A DNA stretch of 28,845 nucleotides. Origin: Seminavis robusta. Taxonomy: Eukaryota; Bacillariophyta; Bacillariophyceae; Naviculales; Naviculaceae. The notes below the pieces were generated by a model that made no database searches, was not told where the DNA came from, and saw only the letters and a list, made by a program, of their open reading frames with translations. Both the position numbers and the translations under genes were made by a program. Positions within the stretch are counted from its first letter, which is position 1; each line of letters opens with the position of its first letter. Below, piece by piece: positions 1 through 9,739 of the stretch. The stretch spans positions 1 through 28,845 of the forward strand of contig CAICTM010001457.1 in the NCBI GenBank assembly GCA_903772945.1. Reading direction: 5' to 3'.

Positions 1-543
1 GTCTCTGAGAAGTCCACCTGGTCAATGACTCGCCAGGTTGCTTCTTCCACTGAGTCTTGGATGCTCCTGACTGAGTTGTAACTGTGACCTTTCCCCTTGA
101 CCCTATCTGCTTGGCTGGGGGCGAGTATTGGTGATCATGGACTCATTCCCAGATCGACTGGATCACGAGTACAACTGGGAAAGATACGATACGATACCAA
201 GTGTGCTTCCAGAACAAAAGATACGCTCTGACACCGGCACCCCCACTGGATCTTTCTCCCTTGTCGGCAACGCATGCACAAAGCTTTCATAACCAGGTGC
301 CAGGGCATGTTAGTACCAACAAGACTCTAGCTAGCTAGTCCACTATCCCGCACAAGGTGCCTCTATCCTATAGATAGAGCTCGGTTATATAGTGCTGTTT
401 GGTTCGGTAGCTCTTGGAATACAGCACTAGCTAGAAGCTCAGATACCAGAAACCTGTCTGTCATCAGCATCAGCATCATTATCTTGGGTATACCATAAGG
501 GTATTTCTTCATTAACAAGCACGTGTTAAGTACTAGCACTAGT
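1..543. promoter_or_regulatory. 5' flank of the metacaspase-like gene
   Basis: No coding region is supported here. A TATA-like ttatatag lies at 385-392, about 150 bases before the first ATG at 544. The stretch also holds a CTAGCTAG palindrome near 329. An in-frame GTG at 523 is not used as the start because eukaryotic initiation should take the ATG at 544. The transcription start cannot be fixed from sequence alone. Confidence 0.35.
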
Positions 544-2415
544 ATGGTGGAAAAGAAGACAAGCATGGTGGAGAAGGGTCGCTCTCGTTCTGAGACTCCC
601 AAGGGTACTAAAGAAGCTCTTCCCAAGAATCGTCCTCGCAGCCGCAGTAGGGAACCTCCGCCAGTGAAGGACTTGCCCCCCAGCAAGTCAGTTCCATTGC
701 CTCCCAAACCCAAGGCCATTCCTCCCTACATGGGAATGCCATTGGAAGAAGTCATTAACAACTTGCCCTTGACCAAAGTACACGAGTACGACGATGATGA
801 CGATTTTGAAAAACAGGTCAAACGCTGTGTGCCCTCCGAATTTGTCCTTATTGCCAGTCAAGACGAAATCAGCAAGGCACAAGAAGACTACGCTGCCATG
901 GAACATTTCAAAATTAAACCTCCCGAAGGAAAAAAACGATGGCTCAATCAGGAACAGGCTGGATCTGTGGCTACTTGTGCTCTACTGCAGCTCATGTACG
1001 AACATCCAAACGCTTGGGTAGCAAAAGAGGTTAAAAAGGAAAACAAAGAAGATAAGGACAAGGAAAAAACTCAAGAGGAAAGCAAGGAGGAATCACAGGA
1101 AAAGGAGGAGGGAGATGCAAATCAAGAGGGCAAGGAGTTCTTCACCACAGAACAAATCCTTCATGAAATGCAGGACCGCATCAAAACCTGCTCTCATCAA
1201 GATGCCAATCCTACCATTTCTTCGTCGCGACCCCTGGGACCACCACGTCTGGACGAAGGAGTCTATGCACCCTACTATGTGGTCCCACCCAAGTACGTCA
1301 AGGGGACGAGAAGAGCACTGCTCATTGGAGTTGTCACGGGAGAAGGAAAAGATCTCAGAGGACCCATCAATGACCTAAAAAACATTCAACGCTTTCTCAT
1401 CAACCATTGTGGATTCTTGCCAGAAAACATTACCATGTTGCAAGACACTAAAAAGGTACCACCCGAACAACGACCCACCAAAAAGAATATTCTCAATGGA
1501 TGGAAAACTATCATTGAACAGTCACAGCCATACGATGTCAACTTTATTCAATTCTCGGGACATGGCAATCGAGATTACAACAATCTCTACATTATGCCAT
1601 CCGATTACAAAAAGAATGGATACATTGTCGATGACATCATACTCAACAATCTCATCAAGGCCATGCCACGGCATGTCTATACCACATTCCTTGTCGATTG
1701 CTGTTACTCGGGGACTGTCGGAGAATTGCCCTACATCCTCAAGGCATCCTCGGGGGGAGAGCAAGAATTGCAGTCCAACTTTGATACCACCAAATTGAAA
1801 TCCAACAACAAAAAGGACAAGGACAGTAAATCCAACAGCAAAGGTGGCAAACGGCAACGTCGAGCCAGCCAAACGATTGAAAAATTCTACGACATGGATA
1901 CCAAGGAAGAAGCAGAAGAAAAGGAAGCGCAGGCAGAAAAGGACGAAGCAAATGGCAAAAAGAATGAAGGCAAATTGATCAAAAAGGCGCGCAAGCTCAA
2001 GCGCAACCTCATGCATTTTGATCCCATGAAACTGGTCAAATTGGTCGCAGAGTCCAGCAAAAAGGCTGCCGAAAAACTAGACAAGGGCATTGAAAAGGTC
2101 GTAGATTCCGCCAAGGGCAGCAAGTCGGACAAAAAGGCCGCCAAAGAAGCCGACAAGAAGACCAAAGAAGAAAAGGAAGCTGCCGAGCTACAATCGTCCA
2201 ATACCCCCATGAAAAAGGTCAAACTCAAGGATGGAACCTACACCATGACACCCATTCGCAACAATAAAAATAAACGAGACAAGTCGCCAATCAGGGAACG
2301 GTCCGGGGGTACTACTGCTCCTGACGAAGGAACCACACCTGACAGGGATCGGTCCAAATCACCGCTCAAACATCGAACCAGCAAGACACCGTCATCACCC
2401 GTGCGATCGAAGTAG
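544..2415 (+). CDS. Metacaspase-like protein with p20 domain only and long charged extensions (623 aa)
   Basis: Intronless gene. The p20 caspase-like fold runs from about residue 256 (RRALLIG) to about 395. The catalytic His is in FSGHG (His340), and the nucleophile Cys387 is in DCCYSGT, where most metacaspases have D-S/C-C-H-S-G; the His after the Cys is Tyr here. Metacaspases are Arg/Lys-specific cysteine peptidases linked to stress, protein quality control and cell death. The N-terminus (1-60) is Pro-rich with RSRS dipeptides, 150-190 is a Glu/Lys run, and 410-623 is a Lys-rich, low-complexity tail ending in Ser-Pro and Thr-Pro sites. I see no p10 subunit on either side of p20, so it is neither a clear type I/II enzyme nor the p10-first type III seen in algae. 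It may be an active p20-only peptidase or a non-peptidase homologue. The start ATG has a purine at -3 and G at +4. Confidence 0.85.
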   Translation: MVEKKTSMVEKGRSRSETPKGTKEALPKNRPRSRSREPPPVKDLPPSKSVPLPPKPKAIPPYMGMPLEEVINNLPLTKVHEYDDDDDFEKQVKRCVPSEFVLIASQDEISKAQEDYAAMEHFKIKPPEGKKRWLNQEQAGSVATCALLQLMYEHPNAWVAKEVKKENKEDKDKEKTQEESKEESQEKEEGDANQEGKEFFTTEQILHEMQDRIKTCSHQDANPTISSSRPLGPPRLDEGVYAPYYVVPPKYVKGTRRALLIGVVTGEGKDLRGPINDLKNIQRFLINHCGFLPENITMLQDTKKVPPEQRPTKKNILNGWKTIIEQSQPYDVNFIQFSGHGNRDYNNLYIMPSDYKKNGYIVDDIILNNLIKAMPRHVYTTFLVDCCYSGTVGELPYILKASSGGEQELQSNFDTTKLKSNNKKDKDSKSNSKGGKRQRRASQTIEKFYDMDTKEEAEEKEAQAEKDEANGKKNEGKLIKKARKLKRNLMHFDPMKLVKLVAESSKKAAEKLDKGIEKVVDSAKGSKSDKKAAKEADKKTKEEKEAAELQSSNTPMKKVKLKDGTYTMTPIRNNKNKRDKSPIRERSGGTTAPDEGTTPDRDRSKSPLKHRTSKTPSSPVRSK

Positions 2416-3284
2416 GGCGGCGGTGGCAAAGCAAACAAAAAAGACTCCAACAACCAATTTGAAAGACGAACAAGCAAACTCGTCAGTGCAACGCGACCAA
2501 ACGACGAGGATGGTGGCGTTGATAGTCCAATGGCTTGGAGTTTGCCTGGTGTCACGGTACGACGGTTGTCTCCAGCCATGGTTCCAAAAACGATCGATCG
2601 AACAAAATAATGGAAGGTCTTAAATTTAATGAGTTGCAAGCAGTACGCAGCAATTCTTGGAAGTGGCCAAGAAGAGCAACGAAGAACAACAAAGCTTCCG
2701 GTTAGAACGACAATACATCATTACATTTCATTCAGTCTACATACATGTACATGTAGTTAGTCTTACTTCCTTTAGCGCAGGACCTTCGAGTAGCGCGCGA
2801 ATGTAGCGATTATTGCGGGATCTGCCGCGAGTGGGCTCGGGTAGTGTATCGAAGCTCTAGTTAGTGGGCTGCTGTGGTGTAACGAGGGGATCAGTCTCGT
2901 TGGTCACGATGCCGCGTACTTGCGAGGTCGATCGCACGTATTGCTTGAGCCGCTGGATCCCTCGTTTGTCTGTTGACACCCGATCGAACCAGTGCGGGAC
3001 ATCCTCAGAAGCAAGTCCTGTTAGCGAGGCATGCATCGTGTTTTTCGAGGAGCGATCGAGTTCGGTCTGCATGGATAGGTAAACTTGCGGCAATCAAAGC
3101 CCGAATCATCTCACTCTCTCTACGTTTTCAAAAAGCATACTCGAGTAGCTACTAGTATCGTGAGCGTTTTTGATAAATACGTCTGACAACTATATATCTA
3201 TGCGATTTAATATGAAAAGAAACAATACATCTATTTCTGAGGCGACGGCATCAGCGCGGAACACCCCTATCAATCCCATTTTTC
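2416..3284. other. Intergenic region between convergent genes
   Basis: This holds the 3' flanks of the metacaspase-like gene (+) and the SANT gene (-), which converge. Open frames here are short and have no protein-like composition. An alternating ATG/TAC palindromic stretch (tacatacatgtacatg) lies near 2740. I see no RNA gene or mobile element. Confidence 0.5.
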
Positions 3285-4437
3285 TTATGCAGCCCGGGCT
3301 CGTTTGTAGGAAGAGTCTGGAGATGGAAGTTGCTCCTCTTGTTCCCAGGCACGCTTGTTGTGACCGTTGTTGGATTGCATCATCGCCATCATGTCGTTGC
3401 CGTTCATTGCCGCGAAAGCATCTTGGTTCATCATCATGTAGGGATCAGGAGTTGCCGCCGCAACTCCAGCGTTAGTACTGGCCATGACCGCGTTGGCCAT
3501 GGCCAATTGCTGACGACGTTTGTAGAGATCGAGGAGCAACTTGTTCGTTGCGGGCGGACCGGTTGGAGTCAGTACGGAGGAGAATCCAGCACCGTTTCCG
3601 CCAACAAAGGCGCCATTGGCAGCAGTACGGTGGTTCATGAGGTAGGCATCCATGACATCGGAGGAGAGAGGAGTATTGAGTGCTGCACCTGCCAGCATCA
3701 TACCGTGGGGGCTGTTGAATCTGGATGACTGTTGCGGCTGCGGAAGACGATGGTGGAACCCGCCCATCATGCCTGCGGCACGTCGGTCGAGTTGACTGCG
3801 CATGGCCACGAGGCGTTCTTCCAAAGCCTGAACGTTGGGGTTGATGGTTTGAGCGGCAGCTTGGCTGGTTTGGGTAGCGGAGGACGAAGCTCCTCGAGCC
3901 GAAGAGGAGGTGTCGGTGGCCTTTGCTTCTTGCATGCTGACGACGAGAGCTCTGCTTTCCTTGAATTTCTTCTCGAGCTCCTTGAGGCGCTTGCTGTAGT
4001 CTTTCTGCGTTTCTTCCGAGATGTTGGTGTCTCTTCGATAGACTTGCTTTCCATTGTAGCCAGTGCGCTCGTATTTCTTGCTCACACTGAAGAGAAAGAG
4101 AACGAGGAGAGAGATAAGAACCTGGCACGAACAGGTAAAGAATATGGATCGAGCCGAGTCTGGCTGCTACTACCAGGTAGTAGACGAGACGAATGACTTA
4201 CCGCTTGGGTTTGCATCCCAGCTTGGCTGCAATGAAGAACCTGAGGCTAGTGCCATCAGGGATATCGAGGCTGCCGTGCTTGAATCCTTCGACGAGGATG
4301 GCCACGTAGTCTTGCTCTTCCTTGGTCCATTGGCCGCTGTAAGGCACCGCTGGGGCTGCTTGTGCCTGGGCGGGCTCGTTGGAGGACATCGACATGTGAT
4401 TTTGCATTGTAGATACGTGGTACGGACTGTAAGCCAT
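3285..4437 (-). CDS. SANT/Myb-like domain nuclear protein, two exons (345 aa)
   Basis: Exon 1 is 4437-4202 and exon 2 is 4086-3285. The 115-base intron has donor GGTAAGT and acceptor CTTCAG, and the split codon gives Arg79, so the frame is kept. Residues 35-90 form a short SANT/Myb-like unit (GQWTKEEQDYV, then GTSLRFFIAAKLGCKP and RVSKKYE) of a kind I associate with expanded stramenopile nuclear protein families. A coiled coil follows at about 97-130 (KRLKELEKKFKES), then Ala/Ser-, Gln- and Met-rich low complexity. The C-terminus ends in a basic YKRARA segment that could be a nuclear localisation signal. A chromatin or transcription role is inferred from the fold; no target can be named. The antisense strand has long open frames across exon 2, but these are shadows. 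Confidence 0.8.
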
Positions 4438-6084
4438 GGTTGAATTTGTTTGTTAGTGGTGGAGTCTTTTGGTTTCTGAACTTTTTGGATTGTGAAAGGA
4501 AAGAGGAGCTTTGCAACACAATAAGCTGAGCTCAGAGACTCGGTAATGGTTCTAGACTGGGGTCCACTCGGTACCCTAACTAGCTAGTTTTGTAAACGAT
4601 GATTCTGCTGCGGGTGTTGAAATGGCGAGTGGCGAGCCCTGCTAGTGATATTTCTCCGGGGAAGGCGACACTTGCGGTGAGAAATAGGACTGCCCTTCTA
4701 CAGTGACAAACCAAGCAGGAAGCTGCAAGGAGACAAGAGTTCTAACAGGGGTCTGCCACTTACTTTCCCGGTTCCGACCTGTTATGTACTCTAGTAATCC
4801 AACATCGACCACTGTGAAAATTGAATACTGAAGCCTCCACTGGGTGTTCTCTAGAATGTAAACTGGTTTATCTGAGGAACAAAATTAGGCCCAATACTTC
4901 AATACTTAGGAAAGAGCGATTAAAATCGGTTCCAGATGAACCAGCCAGTATTCTGAAGGCTGTCCGATGCCATTCTGCATGAACGGGCGACCAAGTGGAC
5001 CAATCAATTCCTCGCAAATTAGAAGGCGATTTTCACACATAAGTCTGTTGGCCACTCAGTTTCAGTGGTGAAGACACCAGCCCTGGGTTCTTTTATCAAT
5101 TGGAAACATACTGTCTGTGGTGGGTGCCCCGCATACGGTACCACCGCGAAAGAGTTGGAGGCACCTCGACGAAAGAGCTGGCAGGTACGTAGACTAACCC
5201 CCCCCCCCAGGTTGTGTGTTAACAATGGCACCAGTACCAGTATTGCAGCTCTCCTGTTCTTTTCTTGCTTGGTTTTCTGACCGCATTGGTTTTGATCCAA
5301 GCTGTCTCAGTGTTGCATGCACTTCATAGGCACAAGAAAGGGAGATGCGGCGGCAGAGAAAGCCGTGTCACCACTCCTCACCACTCCAGAAGCTGGGAAA
5401 CAGGACTTTCCCCTCTGTTCTGGCTGGGGAAACCTGTGCACTGTGCAGGATGGGTTCAATTGATAAATCTGTGCTGGGCACTGTAGCTCGTATGGCGGCA
5501 GACTTGCTTGGCTATACGGGTAGCTAAAAGACTACAGGATCCATGAACTCGCTACTACTAGGCCTTGCTTCTGTCGCAAAGCAAGCTGCCACAGTGTTGA
5601 CTGTAAAGGTGCTTGGGTGGCTGTCCACTGCCCACCCACTAGAATTGCGTAGCTGCAGTAGTATGGATTGCGGCAGCCAACTGCGGCAAAACGCCACTAT
5701 TCCGAGTCGCCCAACTTTGCAAGCCACTGCTATTGAAGAACACGAACCTACACCTTTCGGATTCAAAACTCAACTACCAAGTACTAGCTACCTTTATACT
5801 TCGTGCTGACAAAAAACGAACCCACTTTTTGACAGGATTTTGACTGCCCGACAAATTTGACTGTGGATATGCGCACTTATTTCGCGCGCACCCACATGGA
5901 TAAAAAGTCGTATCCACATGCATGCTGACATCACAGAGACATAGAGGGCAAAGTAGAGATATAAGAGGTAGTAGCCAGCATGCCATCTGTCGCATCAGGC
6001 CAGCTCTCGGTCCAGTCAAATCCATTCCAACTTTAGTCAGGCAGCGAGTTTTTCTCCAAAAAGAGAGTCGCATTTATTTTGTGT
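4438..6084. other. Intergenic region between the SANT gene and the transposon
   Basis: No gene is supported. Short open frames on both strands lack protein-like composition and splice context. It should contain the SANT gene promoter, at its left end, and the left flank of the Crypton element. I could not find terminal repeats marking the element's left edge. Cryptons normally lack terminal inverted repeats, so the border is undetermined. Confidence 0.5.
5198..5208. repeat. Homopolymer of 11 C
   Basis: Eleven consecutive C residues, followed directly by AG. The tract sits between a GTACGT at 5185 and the AG at 5209-5210, so it mimics a polypyrimidine acceptor. No coding context supports an intron there. 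Confidence 0.9.
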
Positions 6085-8769
6085 ATGGCTCCTCCATCCC
6101 AACGTCAAAGACGTATCTCAACAGTCAAAGACAGCAACAAGCTGATGAAGTTGCTGGAATGCAAGGCGCCGCCCATGGCCGCCCCTTCCCAGCAGCTGCA
6201 GTCGCAACTGGTGGAATGCTACAACCCAGGCACCATCGGCTTGAACGCAAGATTGGCACAAGGTGTGACAGCATTGCGCCAAGAAGACAGACCAGACAAC
6301 ACAAAGAAAGTTTTCGAACCAAAGATCAAAGAATGGGAACAGTATTGCGAGCTGGTCTACCTACAGATCCATTCAAATACAATATGACAGCAGAGAAAGT
6401 TTATAGATTTATGATTCTACAGACCTTTCGTGAGAAGAAACCAAAAGGTGGCTCCAAGGAGGTGCGACAGCTGAGGGAAAGGGGAGAATATTTCGATCTC
6501 GAACTCTACAACCAGATTATGCTTCCCTTTCTCAATGCAACTAGCTCTGTTGCTCTTCCAGACGTGGTCAATCCAATTGGCAAGTCAGCCTTTGAGCAGT
6601 ACAAAGCAGTGTTGAAGGGCATTCATTCGGATGAAACGAAAGGATACACCAACATCCCGGACACACATTGGACTCGCCCATGCACCGAGCTGTACCGCCA
6701 TGTCAAGGAGCGAGGACCAAAGCTCAAGAAGAAGAATTACCACGAGAAGGTGGATGGGGAGTGGGCGCCATACGCAGTGGTGGAGCGGTTCCTGAAATCG
6801 AGGAGGAGCTCTGGAAGGATTCGGTGGCTGCCACTGGCCACAGACAAGTCAGTGCCAACTTCGGCATTGGTACTGTGCAAAGCATTTGACAACCGCTGTT
6901 TTGCGATGTGAGTCCTTGCACCGTGCAGATTTAAGCGACTTTCTCACACTGCGACCTCCCAAGATGGACACAGACATTCACCAAATGTCAATGCTCATAA
7001 ATCAGATTCCCCTGGGCAAGACCAACAACACTGGACTTAAGCTTTATGGGAGGGCCATTCGGCACAAGGATGTTCGTCTGTGCTCTCAGTCCGGCCTTTC
7101 TTTTTATCTTCAACATCGCTTTTTCTGTACAGGCGAATTTAAGGGCATGACTACTGAAGAGTGGTGTGACAACAAGCTATGGTTCGATCAGAAGCTGCTG
7201 GCCGATTTGAATGCTGTTGACAAGACAAAGGCCATGAAAAACGACAGCTACGGCAAGCACCTGTGCCGTGTCCTGAGAAGCTTGGGATGCCGAATCAGAA
7301 GAAGCTACATCTGGGTCGCAACGTTGGAGCCAAGTGGCTGGAAATGTTGGAGGAGGAATCCGAAGAGATACGACGAATGGGGCAGTGGAATCCTTCTGTG
7401 TTCGACAGCTCTTACAGTACGAAGCTACCCATGGACCAATACGCAAGCTGGCTGGGTATCATGGCAGCTCGAAGATTTACTACAATCCACGAACGACTCT
7501 AAAGCCAAGTAAGGAGCTAATGAAGCAGACACCGATTGGTGAGTGGTGTTTCGATGCATTGGACGCTCTTTTGGAATATGACAGCAAGGGCGAGCATCAG
7601 ACAGCATTGCATGTTTTGAGGTTTTTTTGTGACATGTGCGAAGTCTTCTTGCAAGATGCAGCGGCTATGGTCATCCTTCATCCAGAGAGGGGTATTCATC
7701 CCATTTACGAACTGATCCCAGTGCTGTCTTCGCCTGAGTTTGCTGTAAGTCCATTTGTTTGTCATGTGCCGACTATGCTACAGCCATGTGCTAACTTGTT
7801 TACTTGCTTTATAGAGTTTTAAAACTAAGATGACTGATGTTTTGACAAACGCCAATGATCCAATGGATGCCAATCTAGAAAAGGTGATGCCTGGAGTCCA
7901 CCAGCGGCTTGCTGCCAACCATGACGCCATGGTTCAGCTGTCGGCCAAGTTGGACGCTTCGACAGAAGAGTTGAAAGAGGTGGTCCAGTTGGGAATTCAG
8001 CGCTTAGGACAAGAGGCCAATCTGAGAAGAACTGACCAGGATCGCCAATTAGGCATCACTTTCTTCCAGATCTCCCAACAGCTGCTTTCAAGGTCGCTCA
8101 ATGGCGGTGTTGACAAAAGGGAGAGTACTGCTTTTGCTACACAAGAAACTGAAGATGCTTACTAACCGGTGTCGAGGAAGGTTGGATCGCTGGAGAGCCT
8201 TCTTCGCCTTCTCAATTGCCAGACACACTTATGGATGAGGAAGATGATGATGGTCCCACTGGAACATCGCCACCAACAGCTGCGACATCACCCCATACAA
8301 CTGTGACATCTCCAATTAGAGTGACAGCCACAACAACCCGTACACCAGTTCATCAGAAGCAACAATCAACAACGCAAAAGGGAACTATACCGGAGGATTG
8401 GAAGCGCTTCCAGCTTGTTCCCAAGCACACGTCTTTGTCCAATCTATGGGATGAATGGCATGGTACCGGTACATTTGCTGGCGACATCGGTATTGCAGAA
8501 AGAGAAAAGCGCTGTGGTGCACAGTGGCGAAAACATCTGGACAATCAACAATTCAGTAGAACAAAGCGAATCATCAATGGCATCACTGCCTACTCCAAAA
8601 GCAAAGGCTCACCACCAACGAAGTTATCGCTGAGCTGGAAGAGCTCTTTAAAGAGAACAAGTTCAGTGTCGGCAACATGGTGGTTTCTCTACAAGAGAAG
8701 GACGTCATCAAAAAAGCAAAGCACAGAGGCCGAAAGAAAAAACAACAGTCTACTACATCCGACGCTTAG
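6085..8769 (+). pseudogene. Crypton tyrosine recombinase (YR) with Gcr1-like C-terminal domain, frame broken at seven places
   Basis: The protein starts at ATG 6085 (MAPPSQRQRRIS). Following it requires one-base frame corrections near 6360, 6790, 6860, 7274, 7431, 8163 and 8591, each explained by one lost base. No in-frame stop lies along the corrected path. A 70-base intron (7745-7814, GTAAGT to TATAG, phase 0) is intact. The N-terminal half has a core-binding region (KVFEPKIKEWEQYCELVY). The Ndc10/Crypton-like catalytic domain keeps every expected residue: Arg at 6904-6906 (AVLRCES), Lys at 7018-7020 (LGKTNNTG), HxxR at 7308-7319 (HLGR), Trp at 7386 and Tyr at 7413-7415 (SSYST). A coiled-coil region follows the intron. 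WKRFQLVP to QFSRTKRI (about 8396-8580) looks like a GCR1_C DNA-binding domain, also reported in Cryptons. It is either a recent, lightly decayed copy or an intact gene with consensus errors. Confidence 0.8.
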
Positions 8770-9096
8770 CTACTACTTGCTTTCGCCTTCTTCCTTGACA
8801 CAACTCTTCCTCCAAATGCACAACCTTTTCTTTCAAATCAGTAATCTCTATAGCCATGTTTTCCATCATGTTGCTCATCTCATCAATCGTCTCTTGTAGC
8901 TGTTTCTTTGTTGTCCTTGGTCAATTTTCTTGATGGAGGTCAAGTAGATGGTTCGCTCTTGTTGGCAATCATGCTCCACCTTGATGCGACACATCATTGT
9001 CCCGGCATACCCTCGAAATACTCCATAACGATGGTTCACGTACTTTCCGCCTTTGATCCTTACTCTCTCACCGCGTTCATACTCGACCTCCACCAT
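8753..9096 (-). pseudogene. Antisense KOW-like/coiled-coil protein of the Crypton locus, one frame break
   Basis: The start is ATG 9096 (MVEVEYERGERVRIKGG); there is an in-frame stop upstream and no earlier ATG. Residues 1-57 resemble a KOW-type beta-barrel unit: a GxxVxIxGG start, then YGVFRGYAGTMM, and an ERTIYLTSIKKI end. One lost base near 8900, in an A run, moves the frame. The shifted frame continues as a leucine/isoleucine heptad coiled coil (KQLQETIDEM, ITDLKEKVVHLEEEL) and ends in a basic tail with TAG at 8755-8753. Its last 17 bases overlap the last 17 bases of the Crypton gene in antisense. KOW modules bind nucleic acid or nucleic-acid-bound proteins, so a role as a DNA/RNA-binding helper or regulator of the transposon is possible but only inferred. 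Confidence 0.6.
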
Positions 9097-9225
9097 TTTG
9101 ACTACCGACTTTGCCGTGTTTGTTTTTGTTTTCTTCCAGTTGAAGTTGTGTGCAGGATTGCTTAATTCGAACAGCCGACTACACTAGACATTGCTGTAAA
9201 CTGGCGATTGATGTAAAAATGGCGA

Positions 9226-9739
9226 CTAGTAGGGCTTAACAAATTTAAGTAGAGGACTCGCCTTCTTGACACTCGCTGGCAACCAAATCAGCAAGATGCG
9301 CATGCTTCTCCTGAGATCTCCATGCTCACGCCTCTCTCTGCCCAACAAGAGACGGAGGTTCTGGATCTCATCTTCCATCTCACGCATCCTGCGGTAGCGA
9401 ACAAGGCGCATGTCTCGAGGGACCCAGGCACCAGCAACGGCAATGTCGGCTTCAGAAAATCCCTCTTGAACGGCCACACGAACAGCATCTGGCGACGACT
9501 TGAAGAAGACTCCACAAAAGGGCAGATGTTGCTGTAACGCACTCGCACCTGGCGAAAATCATGGAGTTGCACAAGGCAGAACACATTTCCACAAGGACGA
9601 AGAAAGCTGGCGACCTGGTGGAGATGAGTGCCACCTTTGATCAGACAGCATCATCATGACGGTAGTCTTTCTTAACCATAGTGTAAAGTAGTCGTTGGTT
9701 TTTGACTTGGTTTGCAACGAAATTGTGAGGCCATTCCAT
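9226..9739 (-). pseudogene. Second KOW-like/coiled-coil protein, diverged relative, two frame breaks
   Basis: The likely start is ATG 9739 (MEWPHNFVANQ). Frame moves are needed near 9645 and near 9521 (a TTTT run), both explained by one lost base. Along that path the protein has a unit that aligns with the neighbouring antisense protein: VLIKGG, then a central hydrophobic strand (NVFCLVQL), then RVRYSNI, against VRIKGG, MMCRIKV and RTIYLTSI. It differs by an inserted CPFCG zinc-ribbon-like knuckle and a segment ending SEADIAVAGAWVPRDM. A coiled coil follows (YRRMREMEDEIQNLRLLL), and the stop is at 9228-9226. The similarity is weak but colinear. No catalytic motif is seen. Confidence 0.5.

Larger units (their letters stand above)
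6085..9739. mobile_element. Crypton-type tyrosine-recombinase transposon with antisense accessory genes (borders not resolved)
   Basis: The element comprises a rightward Crypton recombinase gene (6085-8769) and two leftward genes for KOW-like/coiled-coil proteins (8753-9096 and 9226-9739). The first antisense gene overlaps the recombinase gene by 17 bases at their 3' ends, which argues that it belongs to the same element. The second is a diverged relative of the first and may belong to this or to a neighbouring insertion. All three show the same kind of damage. Cryptons move through a circular intermediate and leave no long terminal repeats, so the ends cannot be drawn from one copy; the coordinates span only the recognisable genes. 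Confidence 0.6.

Noticed and set aside
5185..5210. Intron-like GTACGT, CTAAC, C11, AG segment of 26 bases.
   Set aside because: It is too short for a normal intron and no coding sequence on either side supports splicing.
8908..9165. Plus-strand open frame across the antisense KOW-like gene.
   Set aside because: The minus-strand protein has a recognisable motif order and coiled-coil continuation; the + strand product does not.
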